NCBI GenBank assembly: GCA_002390455.1
Contig: DGPN01000042.1
Span: 35,692-99,691 of the forward strand
Length of the DNA stretch: 64,000 bases
Source: Flavobacteriaceae bacterium UBA4439
GTDB lineage: Bacteria > Bacteroidota > Bacteroidia > Flavobacteriales > Flavobacteriaceae
Direction of reading: 5' to 3'
Shown here: piece after piece, positions 1-7,854 of the stretch
How positions within the stretch are numbered: the stretch's first letter is position 1
Layout of the letters: each line of letters starts with the position of its first letter
Position numbers and translations under genes: made by a program
Notes under the pieces: model-generated
Seen by the model: the letters and a program-made list of their open reading frames with translations, nothing else
What the model was told of the DNA's origin: nothing
Database searches by the model: none

Positions 1-95
1 TTATATCTTTTTTCCCAAATACGAATGGTATGGGCCTTTATCCCAGAGATATTTTCTAGGTCTTTTATGGAGAAATTACTTTTTACCCGACTCAT
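1..95 (-). CDS. MerR-family transcriptional regulator, N-terminal part (cut by window edge)
   Basis: Reading the minus strand from an ATG at 95-93 gives 31 codons before the window ends. The peptide contains FSIKDLENISGIKAHTIRIW followed by EKRY, the typical helix-turn-helix start of MerR regulators. Flavobacterial homologues often continue into a cobalamin-binding-like domain, but that part lies outside the window. The gene points away from the tRNA cluster and is separated from it by about 83 bases. Only the DNA-binding start can be judged; the effector is unknown. Confidence 0.75.
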   Translation of the reverse strand, partial: MSRVKSNFSIKDLENISGIKAHTIRIWEKRY

Positions 96-178
96 ATTGT
101 TCAATCTTTATAGCTAAAAGCTTAAACAAAGTTAGAAATATTTTTTAAATATGAATAATAAAATCAAAAAAGGGAAAG

Positions 179-264
179 TGCGCACAAGAAGACTCGAACT
201 TCCACGGGATTTAACTCCCACCAGGCCCTCAACCTGGCGCGTCTACCAATTCCGCCATGTGCGC
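179..264 (-). tRNA. tRNA-Leu (anticodon GAG)
   Basis: The reverse complement folds as a class II tRNA of 86 nt. The acceptor stem GCGCACA/TGTGCGC closes it, with discriminator A. The D arm reads TGGCGGAATTGGTAGACGC, the anticodon stem CCAGG/CCTGG encloses loop TTGAGGG (anticodon GAG), there is an extended variable arm, and the T arm contains GTTCGAGTC. CCA is not encoded. It is the last of three tRNAs in the same direction, 6 bases after tRNA-Lys. Confidence 0.95.
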
Positions 265-270
265 AGAAAG

Positions 271-343
271 TGACCTGGCTGGGGCTCGAACCCAGGACCC
301 TCTCCTTAAAAGGGAGATGCTCTACCAACTGAGCTACCAGGTC
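271..343 (-). tRNA. tRNA-Lys (anticodon TTT), copy 1
   Basis: A 73-nt cloverleaf on the minus strand with acceptor stem GACCTGG/CCAGGTC, anticodon stem TCTCC/GGAGA, loop CTTTTAA (anticodon TTT) and T-loop GGTTCGAGCCC. The discriminator is A and CCA is not encoded. It differs from the copy at 358-430 only in acceptor pair 4-69, which is C-G here. Confidence 0.95.
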
Positions 344-357
344 GTTAAAAAAAAATG

Positions 358-430
358 TGACTTGGCTGGGGCTCGAACCCAGGACCCTCTCCTTAAAAGG
401 GAGATGCTCTACCAACTGAGCTACCAAGTC
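358..430 (-). tRNA. tRNA-Lys (anticodon TTT), copy 2
   Basis: A second 73-nt tRNA-Lys, identical to the copy at 271-343 apart from acceptor pair 4-69, which is U-A (GACTTGG/CCAAGTC). Both members of the pair changed, so the stem is kept. It is the promoter-proximal gene of the cluster; its 5' end lies about 12 bases from the -7 element. Confidence 0.95.
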
Positions 431-441
431 ATTTAAGGGTG

Positions 442-471
442 CAAATATAATATCAATTATTTACTTATCAA
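442..471 (-). promoter_or_regulatory. Bacteroidota-type promoter of the tRNA cluster
   Basis: On the minus strand TTG is followed by exactly 19 bases and then TATATTTG, matching the known Bacteroidota -33/-7 consensus (TTG, 17-23 bases, TAnnTTTG). The predicted start site is only a few bases before the mature 5' end of tRNA-Lys copy 2. It probably drives all three tRNAs. Confidence 0.8.
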
Positions 472-483
472 GTTCAATTGTTA

Positions 484-491
484 TAATTTTG
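484..491 (+). promoter_or_regulatory. Possible -7 element for aroK
   Basis: TAATTTTG fits TAnnTTTG and lies 25 bases before the aroK start codon. No TTG is present at the right distance upstream, so this is a weak call. Confidence 0.35.
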
Positions 492-516
492 GGAAGCGAT
501 AATATTCCAGCCAGAA

Positions 517-1044
517 ATGACAAAATCTCTTATTTTAATGGGCTATATGGGCTGCGGTAAATCAGCTCTAGGCAAACACTTAGCGGCTCGAAAATCCTTG
601 CCATTTATTGATCTGGATGATTATATTGAGTCTCAAGAAAACACTTCCATTTCTAAGATGTTTAAAAAAGAAGGTGAATTGTATTTCCGAAAAAAAGAAC
701 GTTTACATCTGGAAAGCTTACTTTCAAATAATGTTCAGTCGATCATTTCATTGGGCGGGGGGACTCCTATTTACTACGACAACATAGATTTTATCACCCA
801 AAAAGAAGATCACCTTAGCTTGTATCTCAAAACATCACCCAAGGTATTGGCTGAAAGATTATTTAAAGAAAAAAACCATCGTCCCATGATTGCCCACCTT
901 GATACTTCGGAGGCCTTGGAAGAATTTATAGCGAAACACCTTTTTGAAAGGAGTCCTTTTTACCACAAGGCCGATCACCACCTCACAACCGACAATAAGA
1001 CCGTTGAGGAGATTGCTGATCAAATTGAAAAGTTACTCGCTTAG
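517..1044 (+). CDS. aroK: Shikimate kinase
   Basis: Phosphorylates shikimate at the 3-hydroxyl in the cytoplasmic chorismate pathway. The 175-residue length is normal. The Walker A loop is GYMGCGKS (residues 9-16). The shikimate-binding residues are visible as FIDLDDYIE (D34 near residue 34), FRKKE (R58) and LGGGTP (79-84), and the lid contains KNHRPMI. The start is the first ATG, preceded by a possible -7 element. It converges with the phosphoribosyltransferase gene; the two reading frames overlap by 12 bases at their 3' ends. No other aromatic-pathway gene is nearby. Confidence 0.96.
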   Translation: MTKSLILMGYMGCGKSALGKHLAARKSLPFIDLDDYIESQENTSISKMFKKEGELYFRKKERLHLESLLSNNVQSIISLGGGTPIYYDNIDFITQKEDHLSLYLKTSPKVLAERLFKEKNHRPMIAHLDTSEALEEFIAKHLFERSPFYHKADHHLTTDNKTVEEIADQIEKLLA

Positions 1045-1536
1045 GAAGACTCCTTCTTTATCCCCAAAAGCAACATGGATATGTTCTTTGGTCGATGTAG
1101 AGAGTGAAATGCCTTTAAAATCTCCTTTGATGGGAAAGTTTTTATGGTTTCGATTGACCAATACAGCAGTTTGTAGTTTTTTTAATCTGATGCTCAGAAA
1201 ATGGGTAACGGCATAAATCAATGTACTACCCGTGTTCAGGACATCATCGACCACCACTACCGCTTTATTTTCGCATACCGCTAATTTTTCAGACAAGGCA
1301 ATGGGATTGATGGGATTTTTTTTATCCACCTTTATTTCTACAAAAATCACCTCAATGTCACTGATGCTTTCCAATTCTTCTTGGATTCTTTTGGCCAGGA
1401 TCACTCCGTTGTGTGCGATACCAGCCAAAATCAATTGAGTTTCCTCGAAATGAGTTTCATAGATTTGGTAGGCAATTCTTTTTACGGTTTTTCGGATGTC
1501 GGTGGCATCCATTATTTTGTTTCTCGTTTCCAGCAT
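1033..1536 (-). CDS. Phosphoribosyltransferase-fold protein (PyrR-like)
   Basis: A 167-residue type I phosphoribosyltransferase. The PRPP-binding loop is VVVVDDVLNTGST (residues 93-105), and the flexible-loop region before it has AGIAHNGVILAKRI. The family includes PyrR-like uracil phosphoribosyltransferases/regulators and related enzymes; substrate cannot be read from sequence. No pyr genes are adjacent, so a role as pyrimidine attenuator is not supported by context. The start may be the first ATG or the ATG at codon 9 (position 1512). The 3' end overlaps aroK in the convergent direction. Confidence 0.85.
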   Translation of the reverse strand: MLETRNKIMDATDIRKTVKRIAYQIYETHFEETQLILAGIAHNGVILAKRIQEELESISDIEVIFVEIKVDKKNPINPIALSEKLAVCENKAVVVVDDVLNTGSTLIYAVTHFLSIRLKKLQTAVLVNRNHKNFPIKGDFKGISLSTSTKEHIHVAFGDKEGVFLSE

Positions 1537-1668
1537 TGTCAGGGTATAAGCAATATTTTTATTGAAATATAGGAATAGATTTTAACTTTATTTTGATCTG
1601 CTCAAAATTTTGTCATTAAGGAGGGTTGTTGTTATAAGAAAATGGACTGCCTACTATATTTATAGGTT

Positions 1669-2037
1669 TTATTCATCTTCTGTAAAATCATCCATTTCCC
1701 TGCGTTCTTTCTTGGTGGGTCTTCCGCTTCCCCTTTCTCTTTCAGGGCTTTTGGAAAGGGATTGAAAATTGGCGTTATCAAAGGCATCATTAGGGGTAAT
1801 ATTTTGTCGATAGATATCCACCAGTTTGGCACCCAATCTGCTTTTTGGAATGTCCATGACCAACAATTCATGCCAAATCTGGTTTTTTCTCACTTTGATT
1901 TTGTCTCCGATAAGGACCTCTCTGGAGGGTTTGACCAATCGTTCTCCGATTCTTACGTGACCTTGTTTGCATCCCAAACTGGCTTGATTTCTTGATTTAT
2001 AGTAACGGAGACACCAGAGATATTGATCAATTCGCAT
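1669..2037 (-). CDS. S4-domain RNA-binding protein (Hsp15/HslR-like)
   Basis: A 122-residue protein starting with MRIDQYLWCLRYYKSR, the S4 fold used by Hsp15, a heat-shock protein that in E. coli binds stalled 50S subunits carrying nascent chains. The S4 domain covers about residues 1-60 with the typical HVRIGERLVKPSREVLIGDKI. The C-terminal tail is basic and ends with GRPTKKERREMDDF, also usual for the family. It is divergent from the FKBP gene with 68 bases between them. The ribosome role is inferred from family membership only. Confidence 0.88.
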   Translation of the reverse strand: MRIDQYLWCLRYYKSRNQASLGCKQGHVRIGERLVKPSREVLIGDKIKVRKNQIWHELLVMDIPKSRLGAKLVDIYRQNITPNDAFDNANFQSLSKSPERERGSGRPTKKERREMDDFTEDE

Positions 2038-2105
2038 TGTTAAACTTACGATAATTCAATTACAAAAATAAAGTAAAATCGTATCTTGCGAATCAATTTT
2101 TTCCA

Positions 2106-2996
2106 ATGAAATATTACAATCGTCTGATCTGCATTTCACTATTCTTGGTCTTCCTTTTGGGTTGCAAAAAAGATGAAGCCCCTGAACCCCCAGTAGAGCT
2201 TGACGTTCAAGCGCCGTTGGATGACGAAGCATTGGTGAATTATCTTCAATCACATTTTTATAATTACGAAGATTTTCAAAACGATCCAGACAATCATAAT
2301 ATTACCATATCCATTGATACCATAGCCGATGAAAATTCCGACAAAACCCCACTTTGGGATCAAGTACAAAACAAATCGGTTGATTTGACCGACGCAAGTG
2401 GCAATACGATTTCCAATAAAATGTACTATTTGGTGGTCAAAGAAGGGGTAGGTGAAAAGCCAACTGCTGTGGATTCTACTTTTGTGACATACAAGGGAAC
2501 ACTTTTAAACAGAATGGTTTTTGACGTTAGAGAGGAACTGCCCATTTGGTTTGATCTTACGGGGGTTGTCCGTGGATTTAGGGAGTTTATACCAGAATTA
2601 AGGCCTGGAACTCATACTTTGAATGATGATGGGACCTATGAATTTGATGATTTTGGACAAGGAGTAGTTTTTATACCCTCCGCTCTGGGCTATTATGCTC
2701 AGAATATTGCGTCGATTCCAAAATACTCCCCCTTGGTTTTTTCTGTTGCCTTGCACAAAGTTAACCCCGCTGACCACGACAACGACGGTGTTTTATCCAT
2801 TGATGAAGATGTTGATGCTGATGGTGATCCATTTAACGACGATACGGACGAGGACAGGGTTCCCAACTTCAGGGACGCTGACGATGACGGAGATGGTACC
2901 TTAACCAAAACGGAATACGATCGAGATGGGGATGGCGAAGCAGACGATGACGATGAGGATGGAATCCCCGATTATCTTGATATAGACAACACTTAA
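2106..2996 (+). CDS. FKBP-type peptidyl-prolyl isomerase lipoprotein with Asp-rich calcium-type repeats
   Basis: A 296-residue secreted lipoprotein: signal peptide with lipobox FLLGC (C20). Residues about 100-218 resemble the FKBP fold found in flavobacterial lipoproteins (for example VDSTFVTYKGTLLN, FREFIPELRPG, SPLVFSVALHKV). From about residue 219 to the end there are Asp-rich repeats (HDNDGVLS, DEDVDADGDP, DTDEDRVPNF, DADDDGDG, DEDGIPDYLD) like thrombospondin type 3/calcium-binding repeats. Probable role: folding helper in the periplasm or at the outer membrane, stabilised by calcium (inference). It converges with the barrel gene and shares stop bases TTAA with it. Confidence 0.85.
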   Translation: MKYYNRLICISLFLVFLLGCKKDEAPEPPVELDVQAPLDDEALVNYLQSHFYNYEDFQNDPDNHNITISIDTIADENSDKTPLWDQVQNKSVDLTDASGNTISNKMYYLVVKEGVGEKPTAVDSTFVTYKGTLLNRMVFDVREELPIWFDLTGVVRGFREFIPELRPGTHTLNDDGTYEFDDFGQGVVFIPSALGYYAQNIASIPKYSPLVFSVALHKVNPADHDNDGVLSIDEDVDADGDPFNDDTDEDRVPNFRDADDDGDGTLTKTEYDRDGDGEADDDDEDGIPDYLDIDNT

Positions 2997-3583
2997 TTCA
3001 AATCAAAAGAAACCCCCAAGCTAAATTGGTTGGGTTGGGTATTGATTTGTCCGCCAACCGGAACTCCCGACTGAGATAATAGATTACTTTCCATAGCCGA
3101 CAAGCCTTTTTCGTAGCGAAAATCAACTCCAACAGGTCCGAGTTTTAATCGAGTTCCGACGTGCAAGCCCATACTGGTTTTGTTTTGGATTTCCTCGAGT
3201 TTTAATTCACTACTGGCTTGCGAAAGGTTGAAAAATGCAGTAGGACCAAAAAATAAACTTACTGGCCCGAGCAGGTTGATTCCAAAAGATACGGGTAGTT
3301 CAATTCGGGAAGTTTCAATGGATTGATTGTCAAATTGACTACTGACTTTGGTGAATTGTAATTCGGGTCTCAGATAGAAAGCCAAAATATTGACTTTTGC
3401 ATAAACCCCCAAATGATATCCTGATTTGCCGTTCAAGGAGCCTTGTTCTTTAAGCTGATCGGTAATCACTACAATATCTCCTGCGGAGTCAAAATTAAGT
3501 CCTCCTTTAATGCCATACTTTAATTGTGAAAAGGAAAGTTGCGTGGTAATAAACAAAAGAAAAAGAATGGGGTGTAATCTCAT
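2993..3583 (-). CDS. Outer-membrane beta-barrel (porin-family) protein
   Basis: A 196-residue protein with signal peptide MRLHPILFLLFITTQLSFSQ followed by LKYGIKGGLNF, the usual start of small flavobacterial PorT-like barrels. Alternating hydrophobic strands continue to the end (for example FRYEKGLS, and C-terminal NQFSLGVSFDLN). The family is structural and its ligands are unknown. It lies after the transketolase genes on the same strand but is transcriptionally upstream of nothing obvious. Confident as a barrel, not as to function. Confidence 0.8.
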   Translation of the reverse strand: MRLHPILFLLFITTQLSFSQLKYGIKGGLNFDSAGDIVVITDQLKEQGSLNGKSGYHLGVYAKVNILAFYLRPELQFTKVSSQFDNQSIETSRIELPVSFGINLLGPVSLFFGPTAFFNLSQASSELKLEEIQNKTSMGLHVGTRLKLGPVGVDFRYEKGLSAMESNLLSQSGVPVGGQINTQPNQFSLGVSFDLN

Positions 3584-3600
3584 ACCAACAATTTATAAAA

Positions 3601-4554
3601 TTATTTTCGACTGATGGCCTTTTTGCTGGCAGCAATAATAGTGTCTTTATTCAATCCGTATTTCTCCATTAATTGAGCGGGGGTTCCCGACTCACCAAAA
3701 GTGTCTTTGGTGGCAACAAACTCCTGTGGTGTTGGATGGTGAGTGGCCAGTGCTCCTGCAATACTTTCCCCAAGACCACCGAGGTAGTTGTGTTCTTCGG
3801 CCGAAACGATACATCCTGTTTTTTCAACAGAAGAGATGAGCAGTTCTGTATCTAGAGGTTTGATGGTGTGGATGTTGATTACCTCTGCGGAGATCCCCTC
3901 GTTTTCTAAGGCTTCGGCAGCTTGTAAAGCTTCCCATACCAAATGACCAGTAGCGGCAATGGTTATGTCCTTTCCGGGGTTTAGCACGATGCCTTTACCG
4001 ATTTCGAAAGGAATGTCATCGGTTATGAAATTGGCCACCTTGGGACGTCCAAAACGCAGATAAACAGGCCCTTGATATTCTGCAATGGCTATGGTTGCTG
4101 CTTTGGTCTGGTTATAGTCGCAAGGATTGATGACCGTCATACCGGGCAACATTTTCATCAGTCCAATATCTTCCAAAATCTGGTGGGTAGCACCATCTTC
4201 ACCGAGCGTAACTCCGGCATGGGATGCGCAGATTTTTACATTTTTATCGGAATAGGCGATAGATTGTCGAATTTGATCGTAAACCCTCCCAGTAGAAAAA
4301 TTGGCAAAAGTACCTGTGAAGGGAATTTTACCTCCAATGGTTAATCCTGCTGCAATTCCCATCATATTGGCCTCCGCAATCCCTATTTGGAAAAACCGTT
4401 CTGGGTTTTCGTCTATAAAATCTTGCATCTTTAGTGATCCTATCAAATCGGCACAAAGCGCAACGACTTTGGGATTAGTTCTTCCCAGTTCTGTCAACCC
4501 AGCGCCAAAGCCCGAGCGGGTGTCTACTTTACCCTGATCCGTATATTTTTTCAT
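3601..4554 (-). CDS. Transketolase, C-terminal subunit
   Basis: A 317-residue protein carrying the pyrimidine-binding and C-terminal domains of transketolase. Motifs include DLIGSLKMQDF, RFFQIGIAEANMMGIAAGL (the catalytic Glu lies in GIAEANM) and SHAGVTLGEDGATHQ. Together with the next upstream gene it would make one complete transketolase for the pentose phosphate pathway. The two genes are 21 bases apart, same strand, N-terminal half first, so they are surely co-expressed. Split transketolases are known in bacteria and archaea; this one uses separate start and stop codons and is not a frameshift. Confidence 0.93.
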   Translation of the reverse strand: MKKYTDQGKVDTRSGFGAGLTELGRTNPKVVALCADLIGSLKMQDFIDENPERFFQIGIAEANMMGIAAGLTIGGKIPFTGTFANFSTGRVYDQIRQSIAYSDKNVKICASHAGVTLGEDGATHQILEDIGLMKMLPGMTVINPCDYNQTKAATIAIAEYQGPVYLRFGRPKVANFITDDIPFEIGKGIVLNPGKDITIAATGHLVWEALQAAEALENEGISAEVINIHTIKPLDTELLISSVEKTGCIVSAEEHNYLGGLGESIAGALATHHPTPQEFVATKDTFGESGTPAQLMEKYGLNKDTIIAASKKAISRK

Positions 4555-4575
4555 AAAATGATTAGCCTTCCTTAA

Positions 4576-5421
4576 TTAATAATCTCCCAATGTTTCTGGA
4601 TTTTGAGCCAATGCGACTTCCAATTGTTCGTCATTGGGTGCCTTTCCATGCCATGCGTGGGTGTGCATCATATAATCGACACCGTTGCCCATTTCTGTAT
4701 GCATGATGATAACTATTGGTTGGCCTTTTCTGGTTTTGGTCTGGGCCAGTTTTAATGTTTCTATGATTGATTTGAGGTCGTTTCCTTCTTTAAGAAGAAT
4801 GACTTCCCAGCCAAAGGCTGCAAATTTTTCGGCAATGTTACCCATGGGCAATACATCGTCGGTGGCTCCGTCGATTTGTTTTCCGTTGAGATCGACTGTG
4901 GCAATTAGATTGTCCACTTTGTTTGCTGCAGCATACATGATGGCCTCCCAGTTTTGACCTTCTTGTAATTCACCATCTCCCATTAATACAAAAACGGTTT
5001 TGTCATCCCGATTTAGTTTTTTGGAAAGTGCTGCACCAATGGCAACAGACAGTCCTTGTCCTAAAGAGCCTGAGGAAATTCTTACGCCGGGAAGTCCTTC
5101 GTGGGTGGTGGGGTGTCCCTGTAATCTCGAATCGATCAAACGAAAGGTTTGAAGTTCTTCAACTGGGAAATAGCCCTTACGGGCCAAAACACTGTATAAT
5201 ACAGGAGAAATATGTCCGTTGGAAAGGAAAAATAAATCTTCATTCTCCCCATTCATATCGAAACCCTCTTTGATCTGCATAATTTCGTTATAGAGTGCAA
5301 CCAAAAATTCTGTACAGCCAAGAGATCCTCCAGGATGTCCCGAATTTACCTTGTGAACCATACGCAAAATGTCTCTTCTGACCTGAGAAACTAATGAGTC
5401 CAAAAAATTATAGTCTGGCAT
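4576..5421 (-). CDS. Transketolase, N-terminal (thiamine diphosphate-binding) subunit
   Basis: A 281-residue protein equal to the ThDP-binding domain of transketolase. It shows HPGGSLGCTEFLVALY, LSNGHISPVLYS, GSLGQGLSVAIGAAL and the ThDP signature GDGELQEGQNWEA followed about 25 residues later by DLNGKQ. It transfers two-carbon units between sugar phosphates in the cytoplasm when paired with the C-terminal subunit encoded directly downstream. The start ATG at 5421 follows a long AT-rich gap shared with divergent tgt. Confidence 0.94.
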   Translation of the reverse strand: MPDYNFLDSLVSQVRRDILRMVHKVNSGHPGGSLGCTEFLVALYNEIMQIKEGFDMNGENEDLFFLSNGHISPVLYSVLARKGYFPVEELQTFRLIDSRLQGHPTTHEGLPGVRISSGSLGQGLSVAIGAALSKKLNRDDKTVFVLMGDGELQEGQNWEAIMYAAANKVDNLIATVDLNGKQIDGATDDVLPMGNIAEKFAAFGWEVILLKEGNDLKSIIETLKLAQTKTRKGQPIVIIMHTEMGNGVDYMMHTHAWHGKAPNDEQLEVALAQNPETLGDY

Positions 5422-5550
5422 TGTAATATTTTTTCAGGGCAAAAGTAAGCTTTCAACCTTTAGATACAAAGTACTGAGAATCTTTTGTTTAAAAATATTT
5501 ATTTTGACGGTTTTAGAGATCAGATGGAGTAGATTCATTGCTCAGAATCT

Positions 5551-5558
5551 TATATTTG
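5551..5558 (+). promoter_or_regulatory. Possible -7 element for tgt
   Basis: TATATTTG matches TAnnTTTG and lies 17 bases before the tgt ATG. There is no TTG at 17-23 bases upstream. It implies a short leader of about 10-12 bases. Confidence 0.45.
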
Positions 5559-5574
5559 CAGCATCTTACAAAGC

Positions 5575-6705
5575 ATGAAATTTAATTTAATTCAAAAAGA
5601 TCCGTCCTCCTCTGCCAGAGCAGCCAGCTTATCTACCGATCACGGAAATATTGAAACCCCCATTTTTATGCCTGTGGGAACAGCGGCAACCGTAAAAGGG
5701 GTGCATCAAAGGGAATTAAAACAGGACATCAAGCCCGATATTATATTGGGAAATACCTACCATTTATACCTCAGACCGGGTACTGATATTCTCCAACAAG
5801 CGGGAGGGCTTCACCGATTTATGAATTGGTCATCTCCCTTGCTGACCGACTCTGGAGGCTATCAGGTCTATTCATTGTCGGACAACCGTAAAATAAAAGA
5901 AGAAGGGGTTACCTTTAAATCCCACATTGACGGTTCCAAACATTTTTTTTCACCCGAAAGGGCAGTAGAGATACAACGAAAAATAGGAGGGGACATCATT
6001 ATGGCTTTTGATGAGTGTACTCCTTACCCTTGTGACTATGACTATGCCAAGGATTCTATGCACATGACCCATAGGTGGTTGGATCGCTGCTTGGAACATC
6101 ACCACAAAATACCTTTTGAATACGATTACCGCCAATTTTTATTTCCTATTGTTCAGGGAAGTGTTTACAAAGATTTAAGGAAACAATCGGCAGACTATAT
6201 CGCTGCCAAAGATGCTCCAGGCAATGCCATTGGAGGCCTTTCAGTAGGGGAGCCCGCTCCCGAAATGTATGCCATGACTCAAGTAGTTTGCGAACGTTTG
6301 CCGGAGGATAAACCCCGTTATTTGATGGGTGTAGGAACCCCCATCAACATACTGGAAAACATTGCCTTAGGCATTGATATGTTTGATTGTGTTATGCCCA
6401 CCAGAAATGCCAGAAATGGGATGCTATTCACCGCAGAAGGAACCCTAAATATCAAAAATAAAAAATGGGAAAATGATTTCTCTCCCATCGACTCAGCCCA
6501 CTACTGTTATGCCGATACGGACTACTCCAAAGCCTATTTGCGGCATTTGTTTACCGTAAATGAAATGTTGGGAAAACAGATTGCTACCCTTCATAATCTT
6601 AGTTTTTATATGTGGTTGGTGAGAGAGGCCAGAAAGCATATCTTAGCGGGTGATTTTACCCAATGGAAAAATCAAATGTGTCGTCAAATGGACAATCGAT
6701 TATAG
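5575..6705 (+). CDS. tgt: Queuine tRNA-ribosyltransferase
   Basis: Exchanges guanine-34 for the queuosine precursor in tRNAs with GUN anticodons. The 376 residues match the family. Visible: LLTDSGGYQVYS (D92), the substrate loop GGLSVGEP (220-226) and MFDCVMPTRNARNG with nucleophile D271. The zinc site is altered: where E. coli has C-x-C-x2-C and a later His, this protein has H309, C311, D314 and H340. Zinc binding therefore may be different or lost. The next gene (LptF/G permease) begins one base after the stop codon, so the two are translationally linked. Confidence 0.96.
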   Translation: MKFNLIQKDPSSSARAASLSTDHGNIETPIFMPVGTAATVKGVHQRELKQDIKPDIILGNTYHLYLRPGTDILQQAGGLHRFMNWSSPLLTDSGGYQVYSLSDNRKIKEEGVTFKSHIDGSKHFFSPERAVEIQRKIGGDIIMAFDECTPYPCDYDYAKDSMHMTHRWLDRCLEHHHKIPFEYDYRQFLFPIVQGSVYKDLRKQSADYIAAKDAPGNAIGGLSVGEPAPEMYAMTQVVCERLPEDKPRYLMGVGTPINILENIALGIDMFDCVMPTRNARNGMLFTAEGTLNIKNKKWENDFSPIDSAHYCYADTDYSKAYLRHLFTVNEMLGKQIATLHNLSFYMWLVREARKHILAGDFTQWKNQMCRQMDNRL

Positions 6706-6706
6706 C

Positions 6707-7780
6707 ATGAAAATCATCGACTGGTATATCATCAAAAAATACCTATCCACTTTTGTGGTGATGATCCTGCTTTTTATTCCCATCGGGGTGATGGTAGACA
6801 TGGCGGAGAAGATCGATAAGTTTAAGGAAAATGAAGTGCCCGCTGGAGCCATTTTAAATTATTACTTAGATTTCACTTGGTATTTTGGCAATTTGCTCTT
6901 TCCCATATTTCTTTTTTTGGCGGTGATATGGTTTACTTCAAAATTGGCCAACAACACTGAAATCATCGCGCTGCTAAGTTCGGGAATTTCCTTTTCACGA
7001 TTTTTGAGACCTTATTTTATATCTGCCGGAATTGTTGCCTTGTTTTCTTTTTTTTCGGGTATGTTCATCGTCCCCAAGTCCAACTCCAGTTATAACGCAT
7101 TCCACTACAAATACATCAATAAAAAAAGTGAACGTCAAACCAAAAACCTCTACAAACAAATCAATCCTAAAGAGTATATTTTTGTAAGCAGTTATGATCC
7201 CATTCGAAAAAGTGCTAACAATTTCACCTTGGAGCATTTTGAAGAGAACTTAATGACTTTTAAGATTCAGGCCAGTAGTATTCGTTGGGTGGATAAGGAT
7301 AGTGTTTTTAGACTATCGGCTTATTCCAAGAGGACTTTTACCGATGAAGGAGAAATCTACTTAAGAAAAAGTCGATTGGATACGCTTTTCGATTTTAAAA
7401 TTGACGATTTGTCTCCAGTGAATTACAAAGCTGAAACCTTGACTTTCTCCCCCCTTAATGAATTCATTGAAAACGAACGAGAGGGGGGGTCGGTAATGAT
7501 TAACAGCCATCTATTGGTTAGGCACAAAAGATGGAGTTTGCCCTTTTCCGCTTTTGTTTTGACCCTTATAGGGGTCTCGGTTTCTTCCTTCAAAAGAAGG
7601 GGAGGGATGGGGGTAAATTTGGCCTTTGGAATCTCCTTGGGATTTCTATTTATCTTCTTTGATAAAATATTTTCTGTTTTGGTCAATAAGTCAAACTTTT
7701 CTCCTTTTCTGGGGGCTTGGCTTCCTATTGTTATCTTTGGAGTACTGGCCATATTTTTACTTCGCAGGGCCAGAAGGTAG
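6707..7780 (+). CDS. LptF/LptG-family permease (YjgP/YjgQ)
   Basis: A 357-residue inner-membrane protein of the lipopolysaccharide exporter LptB2FG. Three N-terminal membrane helices lie at about residues 12-32, 55-80 and 100-122, then a periplasmic domain of about 150 residues, then three helices at the C-terminus ending LLRRARR. The start chosen is the ATG at 6707 (MKIIDWYIIKKY), one base after the tgt stop. An in-frame extension back into tgt exists but has no family support. Whether it is LptF or LptG cannot be settled by eye. Confidence 0.9.
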   Translation: MKIIDWYIIKKYLSTFVVMILLFIPIGVMVDMAEKIDKFKENEVPAGAILNYYLDFTWYFGNLLFPIFLFLAVIWFTSKLANNTEIIALLSSGISFSRFLRPYFISAGIVALFSFFSGMFIVPKSNSSYNAFHYKYINKKSERQTKNLYKQINPKEYIFVSSYDPIRKSANNFTLEHFEENLMTFKIQASSIRWVDKDSVFRLSAYSKRTFTDEGEIYLRKSRLDTLFDFKIDDLSPVNYKAETLTFSPLNEFIENEREGGSVMINSHLLVRHKRWSLPFSAFVLTLIGVSVSSFKRRGGMGVNLAFGISLGFLFIFFDKIFSVLVNKSNFSPFLGAWLPIVIFGVLAIFLLRRARR

Positions 7781-7827
7781 CACAGTAACTTAAAACTAAA
7801 TTTATACCACCGATCCACTAATATTAT

Positions 7828-7835
7828 TAAATTTG
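7828..7835 (+). promoter_or_regulatory. Possible -7 element for accA
   Basis: TAAATTTG fits TAnnTTTG, 19 bases before the accA start codon. The upstream TTG box is missing. Confidence 0.35.
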
Positions 7836-7854
7836 TTCTTTCAGATACATACGA

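Noticed and set aside
164..427. Open reading frame on the minus strand of 87 residues with an internal repeat
   Set aside because: It lies over the three tRNA genes; the repeat is simply the duplicated tRNA-Lys.
1..430. tRNA cluster as integration site of a mobile element
   Set aside because: No integrase, no repeated tRNA end or other phage gene within reach; the repeat is a complete tRNA copy.
7423..7818. 131-residue frame opposite the LptF/G gene
   Set aside because: Antisense shadow; low-complexity lysine-rich translation and no family features.
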